This document shows positions 49,803-62,095 of a DNA stretch of 64,000 bases, piece by piece (position 1 is the stretch's first letter; every line of letters begins with the position of its first letter). Source of the stretch: Thermoanaerobaculia bacterium (lineage in GTDB: Bacteria; Acidobacteriota; Thermoanaerobaculia; Multivoradales; Multivoraceae); NCBI GenBank assembly GCA_022826745.1, contig JAJDUI010000012.1:1-64000 (forward strand), read 5' to 3'. The position numbers and the translations under genes were made by a program. A model generated the notes under the pieces. It did not search any database. It had not been told where the DNA came from and was given only the letters and a program-made list of their open reading frames with translations.

Positions 49803-50471
49803 CTAGCCCGGCGCAAGGGATCCTCCGTCCAGACGGAGCACCTCGCCGCAACGCTTCGCCACTTCCGGGTTGTGCGTCACCAGCACCATCGTCGTGTCCC
49901 GGCGCCTGCGCAGTGTGTCGAGGAGTTCCAGCACCTGTTCGCCGCTCCTGGAATCCAGGTTGCCGGTCGGTTCGTCGGCCAGCAGCACCGCAGGTTCGAG
50001 CACCAGGGCGCGGCAGATCGCGATTCGCTGCCGCTCGCCGCCGGAGAGCTGCTGCGGGAAGGCGCCGGCACGGTCGGCCAGGCCGACCTGGTCCAGGAGC
50101 GCGAGCGCCAGGGCGCTGAGAGAGGAGGTCGGGCGGCCCGCGATCCGCCCCGGCATCATCACGTTCTCGAGCGCGGTGAAGTCCGGCAGAAGTTGATGGA
50201 ACTGGAAGACGAAACCGAGGGACCGGTTGCGAAAGCCAGCCAGGGCCGACGGCCTGGACGCGGTGAGATCGACGCCGTCGACTCGAACCGAACCCGCGTC
50301 CGGGGTATCGAGCGCGCCCAGGATGTTGAGGAGCGTCGACTTGCCCGAGCCGGACGGGCCGACGATGGCTGCCGTCTCGCCGCGCGCGACAACCAGGTCC
50401 ACGCCGCGCAGGACCTGCCGCCGGACCGCACCGTCCTGGTAGGCCTTGGTGACCCCGGAGACGGCGATCAC
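49803..50471 (-). CDS. lolD: Lipoprotein-releasing ABC transporter ATP-binding protein LolD-like
   Basis: AAIVGPSGSGKSTLLNILGALDTPDAGSVRVDG, LSGGERQRIAICRALVLEPAVLLADEPTGNLDSRSG. Confidence 0.92.
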   Translation of the reverse strand: MIAVSGVTKAYQDGAVRRQVLRGVDLVVARGETAAIVGPSGSGKSTLLNILGALDTPDAGSVRVDGVDLTASRPSALAGFRNRSLGFVFQFHQLLPDFTALENVMMPGRIAGRPTSSLSALALALLDQVGLADRAGAFPQQLSGGERQRIAICRALVLEPAVLLADEPTGNLDSRSGEQVLELLDTLRRRRDTTMVLVTHNPEVAKRCGEVLRLDGGSLAPG

Positions 50472-51673
50472 GTTCGCGCGCTCCGCATCGCCTCGACCGG
50501 ATGAAGGAGACTCGCCTTGCGCGCCCCGATCACGGCGGCCGCGGCGGTGAACAGAACGGTCACGGCAAGCACGACGAGCACGTCCGTGCCCCGGACCAGG
50601 AACGGCACGTAGTCCACGACGTACACATCGGACGGCGTGGAGATGACGCGGTAGCGGTCCAGGAGCGCCGCGAGCCCGGCGCCTGCCGCGCCGCCGAGGC
50701 CGGCGCCGCCGACCGACAGCAGCGCGCCGAGCAGCAGGAACACCCGCCGCAACCGGGCCGGCGGCGCACCCATCGCCGCCAGCACGCCAACCTCGGCGCG
50801 CTTGCTCGAAAGCACCATCGACAACGCCGCCAGCAGGGCGAAGGAGGCGACGGCCACGATCAGGGCCACCGCCGAGAAGACCAGGCCCTTCTCGAGCCGC
50901 AGCACGAAGAGGAGCGCCCGGTTGGCCTGCCTCCAGGTGGTCACCGTCGCCACGGCCGGGTCGATTCCCCGGCGCAGAAAGTCGCCGATCTCTTCCGGAT
51001 CCGCGTCCGGAGCAAGTGTCAGGTCCAGTCGTCTGTCGCCCCGCGCGAACAGAGCGGAAGCCTGCTCGAGCGGCAGCAGCACCGGATCGTCGGTGTCCTC
51101 CGCACGGTCCGACCGGTAAATCAGGTCGACCGGCAGCGTGCGGACCCGTGGCTGCGGCCCAACCGGCGTGAGGCCGGGGCGAGGCGAGACGACGCGCACC
51201 ATGTCGCCCACGGCCAGCCCCATCCGCAGCGCCACGGAAACGGGCACGATCAGTCCGGGCGTCGCCTCCGGTTGGACCGGGATCCAGGGCGGCGGCGCCT
51301 TCTCGTAGCCCAGCACCTCGACTGCGAGCGGACGGTCGTCATCGGCCAGCCAGCCCCGCGCGTAGAGCAGCTCCTGGACACCGGCGACGCCGTTCGTCGC
51401 GGCCGCCAGCTCGGCCAGGTGCCGAGCCCTTTCCGTTGCTGCCGCGCCTTCGACAGCGGCGCCGCCGCCGAACTCGATCTGGAGGGCGGGCGTATGCCGT
51501 GCCAGATCTTCCAGCAGGAGGTTCTGGAAGCCAGCGAGCGCGGCCAGCGCCAGCACCAGCGCCGCCGTACCCACCGCGAGGCCGCCCGCCGTCAGGGTGG
51601 ACAGCGTTCGGATGTGCGCGTCCGCGCGGGTGGAGCGGAAGTACCTGACTGCTATGTGCCAGACGAACCCCAC
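50468..51673 (-). CDS. LolC/E-type ABC transporter permease
   Basis: VWHIAVRYFRSTR, TLTAGGLAVGTAALVLALAALAGFQNLLLEDL, four TM segments, KRAEVGVLAAMGAPPARLRRVFLLLG. Confidence 0.9.
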   Translation of the reverse strand: MGFVWHIAVRYFRSTRADAHIRTLSTLTAGGLAVGTAALVLALAALAGFQNLLLEDLARHTPALQIEFGGGAAVEGAAATERARHLAELAAATNGVAGVQELLYARGWLADDDRPLAVEVLGYEKAPPPWIPVQPEATPGLIVPVSVALRMGLAVGDMVRVVSPRPGLTPVGPQPRVRTLPVDLIYRSDRAEDTDDPVLLPLEQASALFARGDRRLDLTLAPDADPEEIGDFLRRGIDPAVATVTTWRQANRALLFVLRLEKGLVFSAVALIVAVASFALLAALSMVLSSKRAEVGVLAAMGAPPARLRRVFLLLGALLSVGGAGLGGAAGAGLAALLDRYRVISTPSDVYVVDYVPFLVRGTDVLVVLAVTVLFTAAAAVIGARKASLLHPVEAMRSART

Positions 51674-51685
51674 GGCGACGCGAGG

Positions 51686-52231
51686 CTACTCCGAGGCTCC
51701 CGACTCCTCCAGCACGCCGATGTAGGGCAGGTTGCGGTAGCGGTCGTTGTAGTCGAGGCCGTAGCCGACGACGAACTTGTCGTCCACCTCGAAGCCCCGA
51801 TAGTGGATCTGGACCGGCGTCTCCCGCTTGCATGCCTTGTCGAGCAACACGCAGAGCCGCACGGAACGCGCCCCCCTGAACCCCATCAGCGCCATGATCG
51901 TCCGCATCGTGTAGCCCGTATCCACGATGTCCTCGATCAGCAGAACGTCGCGGCCGGCCAGAGAGTGGTCGAGGTCGCGGCGAATCCGCACTTCGCCGGG
52001 CGAGGTCGTCTCGCCCCGATAGCTCGAGGTCTGGAAGAAGTCCACGACGAGCGGCCGGGACAGCCGCTGCAGGAGGTCGGACATGAAGAAGACGGATCCC
52101 TTCAGCACGCCGACACAGAGCAGCTCCTCGCTGTCGGCGTAGTCCCTCTCGATCTCGGCGGCCAGTTCGCCGACCCGGCGGTCGAGCACTTCCCTCGAAA
52201 TCAACTCGCGCGGCATGCCGTCTTCGGTCAT
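51686..52231 (-). CDS. hpt: Hypoxanthine phosphoribosyltransferase
   Basis: LLCVGVLKGSVFFMSDLLQRL, VDFFQTSSYRGETTSPGEVRIRRDLDHSLAGRDVLLIEDIVDTGYTM. Start at MTEDGMPRE (52231). Confidence 0.95.
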   Translation of the reverse strand: MTEDGMPRELISREVLDRRVGELAAEIERDYADSEELLCVGVLKGSVFFMSDLLQRLSRPLVVDFFQTSSYRGETTSPGEVRIRRDLDHSLAGRDVLLIEDIVDTGYTMRTIMALMGFRGARSVRLCVLLDKACKRETPVQIHYRGFEVDDKFVVGYGLDYNDRYRNLPYIGVLEESGASE

Positions 52232-52294
52232 GGAACTCCTCAGGATATGGTCTGCCGCACTCCGAGCCTGGAGCGGGCGACGCGAGAAAACGCC

Positions 52295-53167
52295 GTGAAT
52301 GGACACAAGGATACCGGCCCGGACACGAGTCTCGCGGCCGAACTCGAGCAGAGCCGGCGGCGCTGGCTGGAGGCGGGAATCCCGACGCCAGAGGCCCTCC
52401 TCGTCACCGGCTCCGGCCTGAGCCTGGATCTCGGCGAGCCGGCGGCGGGTCCGTGGCCGTTCTCCGACCTGTTTCCCTTCGACGTCCATGCGATCGAGGG
52501 ACACGCCGTGACCGTCGAGATCGTAAGGACGAGCAACGGCAGGATGGTGCTCTACAGCCGCGGCCGGCTGCACGCCTACCAGGGCTATACGCCGGCCCAG
52601 GTCGTCTACCTGGCGCGGCTCAGCGCCCTGCTCGGCGCCCGCTCGCTGGTCGTCACGAACGCCGCCGGCTCGCTGCGTGCGGACCTGCCGCCCGGCTCGA
52701 TCGTGGCCATCTCCGACCACATCAACCTGACCGGCCTCAACCCGCTCAGGGGCCGGCTGCCGGCCGCCTGGGGGCCGCAGTTTCCCGACCTGGCCGATGC
52801 CTACGATCCCGGGCTGCGCCGCCGGTTGGCGGAACTCGGGGAACAGGCCGGAACACCGGTCGCCGAGGGGGTCTACGTCGGCCTGCTCGGGCCGTCCTTC
52901 GAGACCCCCGCCGAGATTCGCGCCTACCGTACCCTTGGCGCCGACCTGGTCGGCATGTCGACCGTGCTGGAGGTGATCGCCGCCCGCCACATGGGGCTCC
53001 GCGTGCTCGGCTTGTCCCTGGTCACGAACATGGGCGTGGGGCTGGTTGACGAACCGGTCGACCATCAGGACGTGCTCCGGATCGGCGGCAAGGCTTCCGG
53101 CAGCGTCGCGCGCCTCATCTCCGACCTGTTCGCGGACGAGGCGTTCTGGAACCCGGAATCGAGCTGA
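52295..53167 (+). CDS. Purine-nucleoside phosphorylase
   Basis: EALLVTGSGLSLDLGEP, HAYQGYTPAQVVYLARL, VVTNAAGSLRADLPPGSIVAISDHINLTGLNPL, GLLGPSFETPAEIRAYRTLGADLVGMSTVLEVIAARHMGLRVLGLSLVTNMG. GTG start proposed; the 888-aa track ORF is an artefactual extension. Confidence 0.94.
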   Translation: MNGHKDTGPDTSLAAELEQSRRRWLEAGIPTPEALLVTGSGLSLDLGEPAAGPWPFSDLFPFDVHAIEGHAVTVEIVRTSNGRMVLYSRGRLHAYQGYTPAQVVYLARLSALLGARSLVVTNAAGSLRADLPPGSIVAISDHINLTGLNPLRGRLPAAWGPQFPDLADAYDPGLRRRLAELGEQAGTPVAEGVYVGLLGPSFETPAEIRAYRTLGADLVGMSTVLEVIAARHMGLRVLGLSLVTNMGVGLVDEPVDHQDVLRIGGKASGSVARLISDLFADEAFWNPESS

Positions 53168-53170
53168 ACC

Positions 53171-54658
<1,488 letters not shown>

Positions 54659-55316
54659 GAACTGACAGGGCCAACGCCCGGGCGAGCGACTGGTAGTCCA
54701 GGAAGTCGTCGAACCGGCTGCTGTGCATCACATCCGGGCCAATGCCGATGAAATGCCAGCCCAACCGGCGGCTTGCTTCCCGGTCCCACGGCCGGTTGCC
54801 GAAGTAGGTCTTCCGGTCGACTGCTCTACCAGCGAGGGCGCGTGTCTCCGCGACCTGCATGATCTCGACGCGGCTTTCGGCGTCCGAACCCGAGGCGAGG
54901 CTAAGCGAGTCCGGGTCGAGGCCGATGGCCCGCAGCTTCATCGCGGCGGTCTCCTTCCAGCCGCCGGTGGCGATGCCGATGGCGACGTCGGGTCTGGCGG
55001 CGAGCCGGCTCACGAAGGCGCGGGCACCCGGGACCTCCGGCAGCCGGTCGCCACGGGACGCCAGGTAATCCGAGACGAGGGTGATGAACTCCCTCCTGAC
55101 GGAGCCGTGAGCCAGCGAGCGGTCCCCTCCGCTTCCGTTGCGATCCAGAACCTCGTTCAGGATGCCGCCGTCCGTCTGGTGCCGATAGCCGGACCAGTCC
55201 TCGTCGACATCGATCTTCAGCGTGTTCCTGATCGCGCGGGCGTAGAGGATGCCGTCGAAGCCCTCGGACTCGACCAGGGTTCCGTCCACGTCGAAGACGA
55301 CCAGGTGCATCGGGCG

Positions 55317-56324
55317 TCAGGCTCCGGACCGCGCGGTCAGCCACTGCTCCACCGCCTGCTTCACGGGCTCCTCGAGCCACGGCAGAACGCCGAGGTTGCC
55401 TTCGCGGCCGGCGGCGTCAACGTCGATTTCGTCGCGGTCGAGGAAGCGGGCGGCGCGGTAGTAGGCATCGCCCCCGGCGTCGGCGGCGTCGCCGCGTTCG
55501 ACCAGGTGGCCAGCGAGCTCACGGGCGAGGCGTAGCCGTGCCGGGAGCGGGGGCACGGGCAGCGGCCGTGGCAGGCGATGCTCGAGGCCAGCGGCTTCGG
55601 CGGCGCTCCGGAAGGCCGGGACGTCCGGTGGCGACTCGTCGCCGTGGAAGACGGCGTCGAAAGCCTCGGGCCAGACGGACTGGAGGCGTTCGGCGATCAA
55701 GCGCCGGTCCCGGGCGTCCAGTTCCAGCGTCCGCGGGAGGATCCGGCGGGCTCCCGCTGCCGAGAAGCGGACCATCGCCGGCTCCAGGACTTCGGGCTGG
55801 TCGGTCCAGCCGGTCACGAGCGGCCAGACGAGGGTCGCGTCCTGGAGCGGCGCCGGCACCAGGGGGAGGCTCGGCTGCCGGTTCTCCCTGAGCTCCTCTC
55901 GCAGCGTCGCAGGCCGGCGGACCAGGCTGTCGAGAAGGTCGATTACCACGGTGGCATTGGGCGGCAGATCTCTGAACCCTCGCCAGGACGGCGCAGCCAA
56001 GGTCGATCCACCGACCGCCAGATCCCCGACGATCTGGATCAACAGGGGCACACCCGCAGCGGCCGCTGCTTCGACGATCCGCGTACGGAGCACGTCCCGA
56101 TCCGCTGGGAGGGGCGGAATGTAGACCACGTCCATTGCGGAACGCACGAGTTCCGCCGCCACCAGGGCGTCGGACGCTGGCGCCGCGTTCGGCGCCGCGA
56201 GGACACCGGTCGCCAGGTCACACCAGAGTTTGTCGTCGTCGGGGGCAGGCCAGCGCGAGAAGCTGTGCCGAATCCAGAAGTTCGCGGGCTCGGCGACGTG
56301 TTCCCGAAGAGTGAGGGACGTCAC
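55317..56324 (-). CDS. Conserved-looking protein of unknown function
   Basis: About 335 aa, tightly packed between HAD and ribE genes; GTG start proposed at VTSLTLREHV. Family not recognised. Confidence 0.6.
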   Translation of the reverse strand: MTSLTLREHVAEPANFWIRHSFSRWPAPDDDKLWCDLATGVLAAPNAAPASDALVAAELVRSAMDVVYIPPLPADRDVLRTRIVEAAAAAGVPLLIQIVGDLAVGGSTLAAPSWRGFRDLPPNATVVIDLLDSLVRRPATLREELRENRQPSLPLVPAPLQDATLVWPLVTGWTDQPEVLEPAMVRFSAAGARRILPRTLELDARDRRLIAERLQSVWPEAFDAVFHGDESPPDVPAFRSAAEAAGLEHRLPRPLPVPPLPARLRLARELAGHLVERGDAADAGGDAYYRAARFLDRDEIDVDAAGREGNLGVLPWLEEPVKQAVEQWLTARSGA

Positions 56325-56328
56325 GCGG

Positions 56329-56964
56329 CTACTTCGACTCGAGCGCGGCACCGACCGCCGCCTCCACCGCCTTCTGGACGTAGCGGGCGAGGACGTCCCC
56401 CTCCACGTTCACGCGGTCGCCCGGTTTCAAACCGCCGAGGGTCGTCACTTCGAGCGTGTGCGGGATCAGCGCGACGTCGAACGTCCGGTCCCCGAGCGCC
56501 GCGACGGTCAGGCTCACACCGTCGATCGTGATGCTGCCCTTGAGGACGACGCCCGTCTCCAGGCCGTCCGGGATGTTGAACGTGACGACGCGGTGGTCGC
56601 CCTGCTCCTCGACCCTCGAGACCGCCGTCGTCCCGTCGACGTGCCCCTGGACCCAGTGGCCGCCAAGCGGATCGCCCGCCGAGAGCGGCGGCTCGAGGTT
56701 CACCTCGTCGCCGGCGCTCAGCGCGCCGAGCGTCGTTCGGTTCAGCGTCTCCGGAGACAGATCGAACACGGATCGCGCGGCTCCGTCCACGTCGTTCTGC
56801 TCCACCACGGTGAGGCACACGCCCGCTACGGCGATGCTGGCGCCCGGATCGAGCTTCGCGGCCAGCACCGCCGAGTGTCTGACGACCAGGCGCGCACCTC
56901 CCCGAGCGGAGGCTCCGGGCGCCGCGACTACTCGCCCACGCTCCGTGACAATTCCGGTAAACAT
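56329..56964 (-). CDS. ribE: Riboflavin synthase
   Basis: MFTGIVTERGRVV, GVCLTVVEQN, LSPETLNRTTLG, GGHWVQGHVDG, KGSITIDGVSLTV. Confidence 0.95.
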   Translation of the reverse strand: MFTGIVTERGRVVAAPGASARGGARLVVRHSAVLAAKLDPGASIAVAGVCLTVVEQNDVDGAARSVFDLSPETLNRTTLGALSAGDEVNLEPPLSAGDPLGGHWVQGHVDGTTAVSRVEEQGDHRVVTFNIPDGLETGVVLKGSITIDGVSLTVAALGDRTFDVALIPHTLEVTTLGGLKPGDRVNVEGDVLARYVQKAVEAAVGAALESK

Positions 56965-58097
56965 CCCTGCCTGTAGCCTACGAGAATCACGTCCGGCTCG
57001 CGCCTGCTGACCCGTAGCTCGTCGAGGCGCCAGGCGTCGGCGAGCTTCTCCGGGCCATCGCCGCCGAGAGGACCGGGCGCCGCCGCGCCGCCGATCAGAA
57101 CGGGCGCGCAGCAGACCGCGGCGCGGTCCCACAGTCCGGACGCCGAGAAGGCAGCGAGCACCTCCCCTCCACCCTCGACCAGCACGTTGGAGACACCACG
57201 GTCGAAGAGGTCCTCCAGGACGCCGGCCGGCCCCACGGCGGGAAGACCGACCACCTCGGCGCCGGCGCGGCGAAGCCGATCACTGCGCGCTACCCAATCC
57301 CGCGCGGACGCGGACGCCGAGGAGCCGATGTCCCGCGGCTCCTCCGTGTAGACAACGACGGGTCCCTCGACCTCGAACATCCGCGCACCAGGGGGCAGCC
57401 GCAACCGCCGATCGAGCACTACCCGCACGATCGGCCCGTCGGCCCGACCCAACCGCCGGTTCAGCCGCGGGTCGTCGGCCAGCGCGGTGCCGCTGCCGAC
57501 GACGATCGCCTGGTGCTCCTCCCGCAGGTCGAGCGCCCACCGCCGGCCCCGTTCCGACGAGATCCACTGGCTGTCGCCGGTCGCCGTCGCGATCCGCCCG
57601 TCCAGGCTCATTGCCCACTTGAGCGTCACCGCCGGCCGCCGATGCACGACCCGGGTCAGGAACGGGACGTTCATCTCGATCGCCTGCCCGGCAAGCAACC
57701 CGCCCTCGACCCGGACGCCCATGGCGCGCAGCCGGTCTCCACCGCCGCCCTTCACTTCCGGGTTCGGATCACGGTGGGCGAAGACCACGCGCTTCACGCC
57801 GGATTCGATGACGCGGTCGGCGCAGGGCGGCGTGCGACCGTGATGGTTGCAGGGTTCGAGGGTCACGTACAGCGTGCCATCGAGTGCCGCATTGCCGGCG
57901 GCCGCCAGCGCCGCCGCCTCGGCGTGTTCTCCGCCCGCCCGGCGGTGCCAACCCTCGCCGACGATCTCGCCGCCGTTCGTGACCACTGCCCCGACCATCG
58001 GGTTCGGCGCCACGGTGTAGCGGCCGCGGCGCGCCAGACTCAGCGCGCGGGCCATCGCGCGGCGGTCGCCCGGACTGAAGCCCGACTCGCTCGTCAT
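56928..58097 (-). CDS. ribD: Bifunctional deaminase/reductase RibD
   Basis: RYTVAPNPMVGAVVTNGGEIVGEGWHRRAGGEHAEAAAL, YVTLEPCNHHGRTPPCADRVIESGVKRVVFAHRDPNPEVKGGG, VTLKWAMSLDGRIATATGDSQWISSE. Confidence 0.95.
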   Translation of the reverse strand: MTSESGFSPGDRRAMARALSLARRGRYTVAPNPMVGAVVTNGGEIVGEGWHRRAGGEHAEAAALAAAGNAALDGTLYVTLEPCNHHGRTPPCADRVIESGVKRVVFAHRDPNPEVKGGGGDRLRAMGVRVEGGLLAGQAIEMNVPFLTRVVHRRPAVTLKWAMSLDGRIATATGDSQWISSERGRRWALDLREEHQAIVVGSGTALADDPRLNRRLGRADGPIVRVVLDRRLRLPPGARMFEVEGPVVVYTEEPRDIGSSASASARDWVARSDRLRRAGAEVVGLPAVGPAGVLEDLFDRGVSNVLVEGGGEVLAAFSASGLWDRAAVCCAPVLIGGAAAPGPLGGDGPEKLADAWRLDELRVSRREPDVILVGYRQGCLPELSRSVGE

Positions 58098-59083
58098 TCG
58101 AAGAGTGCGGACGCGAACGACCGCGGATCGAAGGTGACCATGTCCTCTACCGCCTCGCCGACGCCCAGCCAGGCGACGGGCAGACGCAGGTCGCGCGCGA
58201 TCGCCACCGCCATGCCGCCCTTGGCGGTGCCGTCGATCTTGGCCAGGAAGACCGCGTCGAGCGGGGCGACGGCGCCGAACTCCCGTGCCTGCACCAGGGC
58301 GTTGTGCCCGGTACCCGCGTCGACGACGAGCAGATTGCTCACCCCCCAGGCAGGGCCCTCGGCTTCAGTCGACGCCCGCCGCGCAACCCGATGCACTTTC
58401 GCCAGCTCGTCCATCAGTTGACCGCGGGTGTGGAGCCGGCCCGCGGTGTCGACGATCAGGTGGCCCGCGCCGCGAGCCCTGGCCGCCTCGACGGCATCGA
58501 ACACGAGCGCCGCCGGATCGCCTCCCGACGGACGGCGCACGACGTCGACGCCGAGCCGCTCGCCCCAGACCTGGAGCTGCTCGGCCGCCGCAGCCCGGAA
58601 GGTGTCCGCCGCCGCGAACAGCACGCGCTCGCCGCGCGCCAGGGAAGCGTGGGCCAGCTTGGCGGCGGAAGTGGTCTTGCCCGAACCGTTGACGCCGACC
58701 ACCAGGGTGATGCGCGGCGGCGGCGGCCACTCCGCCCGCGGCGCGTCGAGGAGCAGCACGGCCACCTCGTCGACCAGCAACTGACGGAGCCCGACCTCGT
58801 CGCCTCGCGCGACGGATCCGGAATTCACTGCCGTTCGGAGGCGCTCGACCAGCTCGAGGGACGTCTCCACACCAAGGTCCGCCTCGATCAGCGTCTCCTC
58901 GAGTTGCTCCAGAACGTCCTCGTCGATCCGCTGCGCGTTTCCGAGCACGGTGCCGATCCGGCCGGAAAGTCCCTTCCGAGTACGACCGAGGCCCCGGCGC
59001 AGCCGATTCCACAGCCCTCCCGATCGGCGTTCTTCGTCCTCCGACGGCTGCAGGGCGACTCCGCCGCCGATCTCCACGCTCAC
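58094..59083 (-). CDS. ftsY: Signal recognition particle receptor FtsY
   Basis: LEETLIEADLGVETSLELVERLR, LVVGVNGSGKTTSAAKLA, AADTFRAAAAEQLQVWGERLGVDVV, LIVDTAGRLHTRGQLMDELAKV, LAKIDGTAKGGMAVAIA. Confidence 0.96.
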   Translation of the reverse strand: MSVEIGGGVALQPSEDEERRSGGLWNRLRRGLGRTRKGLSGRIGTVLGNAQRIDEDVLEQLEETLIEADLGVETSLELVERLRTAVNSGSVARGDEVGLRQLLVDEVAVLLLDAPRAEWPPPPRITLVVGVNGSGKTTSAAKLAHASLARGERVLFAAADTFRAAAAEQLQVWGERLGVDVVRRPSGGDPAALVFDAVEAARARGAGHLIVDTAGRLHTRGQLMDELAKVHRVARRASTEAEGPAWGVSNLLVVDAGTGHNALVQAREFGAVAPLDAVFLAKIDGTAKGGMAVAIARDLRLPVAWLGVGEAVEDMVTFDPRSFASALFE

Positions 59084-60258
59084 CGCGAAGCCCCGCCCGC
59101 CGGAGCGCGCGCCGCATCGAGGAAGGCCTCGAGTTCGCTCCGCACCAGCGCCGGATCGAGGCCGGGGACGATCTCGCCCCGTCCGGGCGCCGCCGGCAGG
59201 ATCCACACGAGACCGCTCTCGCGCGCCTTCTTGTCCCGGCCCATCGCCTCGATCAACCGGTCCACGTCGAGCCCCACCCGGAGATCCCGCTCGACATCCT
59301 CGAGCGCGGGCGGACCTAGCCGATCGATCAACCGCTCCAGCCGCGCCGCGAAGTCCGGATCAAGTCCGCGCCGGCGCGCCAGGCGGAGAGCGAACCTCAT
59401 CCCGTGGCCGACCGCGTCGCCGTGGCGCAAGCCTCGGTAGCCGAACTCCGACTCGATCGCATGCCCGAGCGTGTGTCCGAAGTTGAGCAGACGGCGGCGG
59501 TCCCCTTCCTCCAGGTCCGCCTCGACCACGTCCAGCTTGGCCTGGACAGAGGCCGCGACGACCGGAGTCAACACCTCGGCGTCCACGGCGAGCAGGCGAT
59601 CCAGCGAGTCCTCCACCAGGGCCAGCAGGTCGAGATCGAGCAGCGCCGCCATCTTGACCACTTCGAACAGGCCGGCTCGAAGCTCCGCCGCGGGCAGGCT
59701 CCGCAGGCAGTCGATGTCCGCGAGCACGAACCTCGGGTGGTGGAAGGCGCCGACCGTGTTCTTGCCGCCGGCCAGGTCGATCCCCGTCTTGCCGCCGACC
59801 GAGGCATCGACCTGGGCCAGGAGAGTCGTCGGGATCTGCACGTAGTCGATGCCGCGCAGGAAGCACGCCGCGGCGAAACCTCCGAGATCGCCGACGGCGC
59901 CGCCGCCCAGCGTGACGAGACGACTGTCCCGCTTGCCGCCGCGATCGAGCATCCGCTGCCAGACCGACGCGGCGCAGTCAACCGTCTTCGCGGCCTCGCC
60001 GTCCGGAACCTCGATCGTCTCGATCCGCGCCGCGGGCTCCAGCAGCTTCCTCGCCGCGGCGCCGCAGTGACGATCCGGAACCTCGCTGGTGACCAGAAAG
60101 ACGACCCGGCCGCGGCACCAGGCCGCGACCTCGGCCAGCGCACCGACGCGCGTCGAAGCCAGGAGACCGGGCCCGACCAGGATGTCGCTCACGCCACGCG
60201 GGTGCGCGAGGGCCAGACGATGCGGCGCGTCCGGAACGTGGTGCTGCGTGCCCTCCAC
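59080..60258 (-). CDS. aroB: 3-dehydroquinate synthase
   Basis: VTLGGGAVGDLGGFAAACFLRGIDYVQIPTTLLAQVDASVGGKTGIDLAGGKNTVGAFHHPR, NFGHTLGHAIESEFGY. Start may be further downstream. Confidence 0.95.
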   Translation of the reverse strand: MEGTQHHVPDAPHRLALAHPRGVSDILVGPGLLASTRVGALAEVAAWCRGRVVFLVTSEVPDRHCGAAARKLLEPAARIETIEVPDGEAAKTVDCAASVWQRMLDRGGKRDSRLVTLGGGAVGDLGGFAAACFLRGIDYVQIPTTLLAQVDASVGGKTGIDLAGGKNTVGAFHHPRFVLADIDCLRSLPAAELRAGLFEVVKMAALLDLDLLALVEDSLDRLLAVDAEVLTPVVAASVQAKLDVVEADLEEGDRRRLLNFGHTLGHAIESEFGYRGLRHGDAVGHGMRFALRLARRRGLDPDFAARLERLIDRLGPPALEDVERDLRVGLDVDRLIEAMGRDKKARESGLVWILPAAPGRGEIVPGLDPALVRSELEAFLDAARAPAGGASR

Positions 60259-60280
60259 CGTGCCGACCTCCCCCTGCGGC

Positions 60281-62041
<1,761 letters not shown>

Positions 62042-62095
62042 GTGCTTCTTCCTTGCCGAACCGCTCCCGGCTCGAACCGCCGATCCTCGCACAAC

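Noticed and set aside
47862-50504. 880-aa + strand ORF
   Set aside because: Antisense to clpC and lolD, both unmistakable on the minus strand; shadow ORF.
50501-52294. N-terminal two-thirds of the 888-aa + strand ORF
   Set aside because: Antisense to lolC/E and hpt; only the 3' part (52295-53167, PNP) is a real gene.
56928-58097. FMN riboswitch upstream of ribD
   Set aside because: ribD overlaps the ftsY stop by 4 nt, leaving no leader for a riboswitch.
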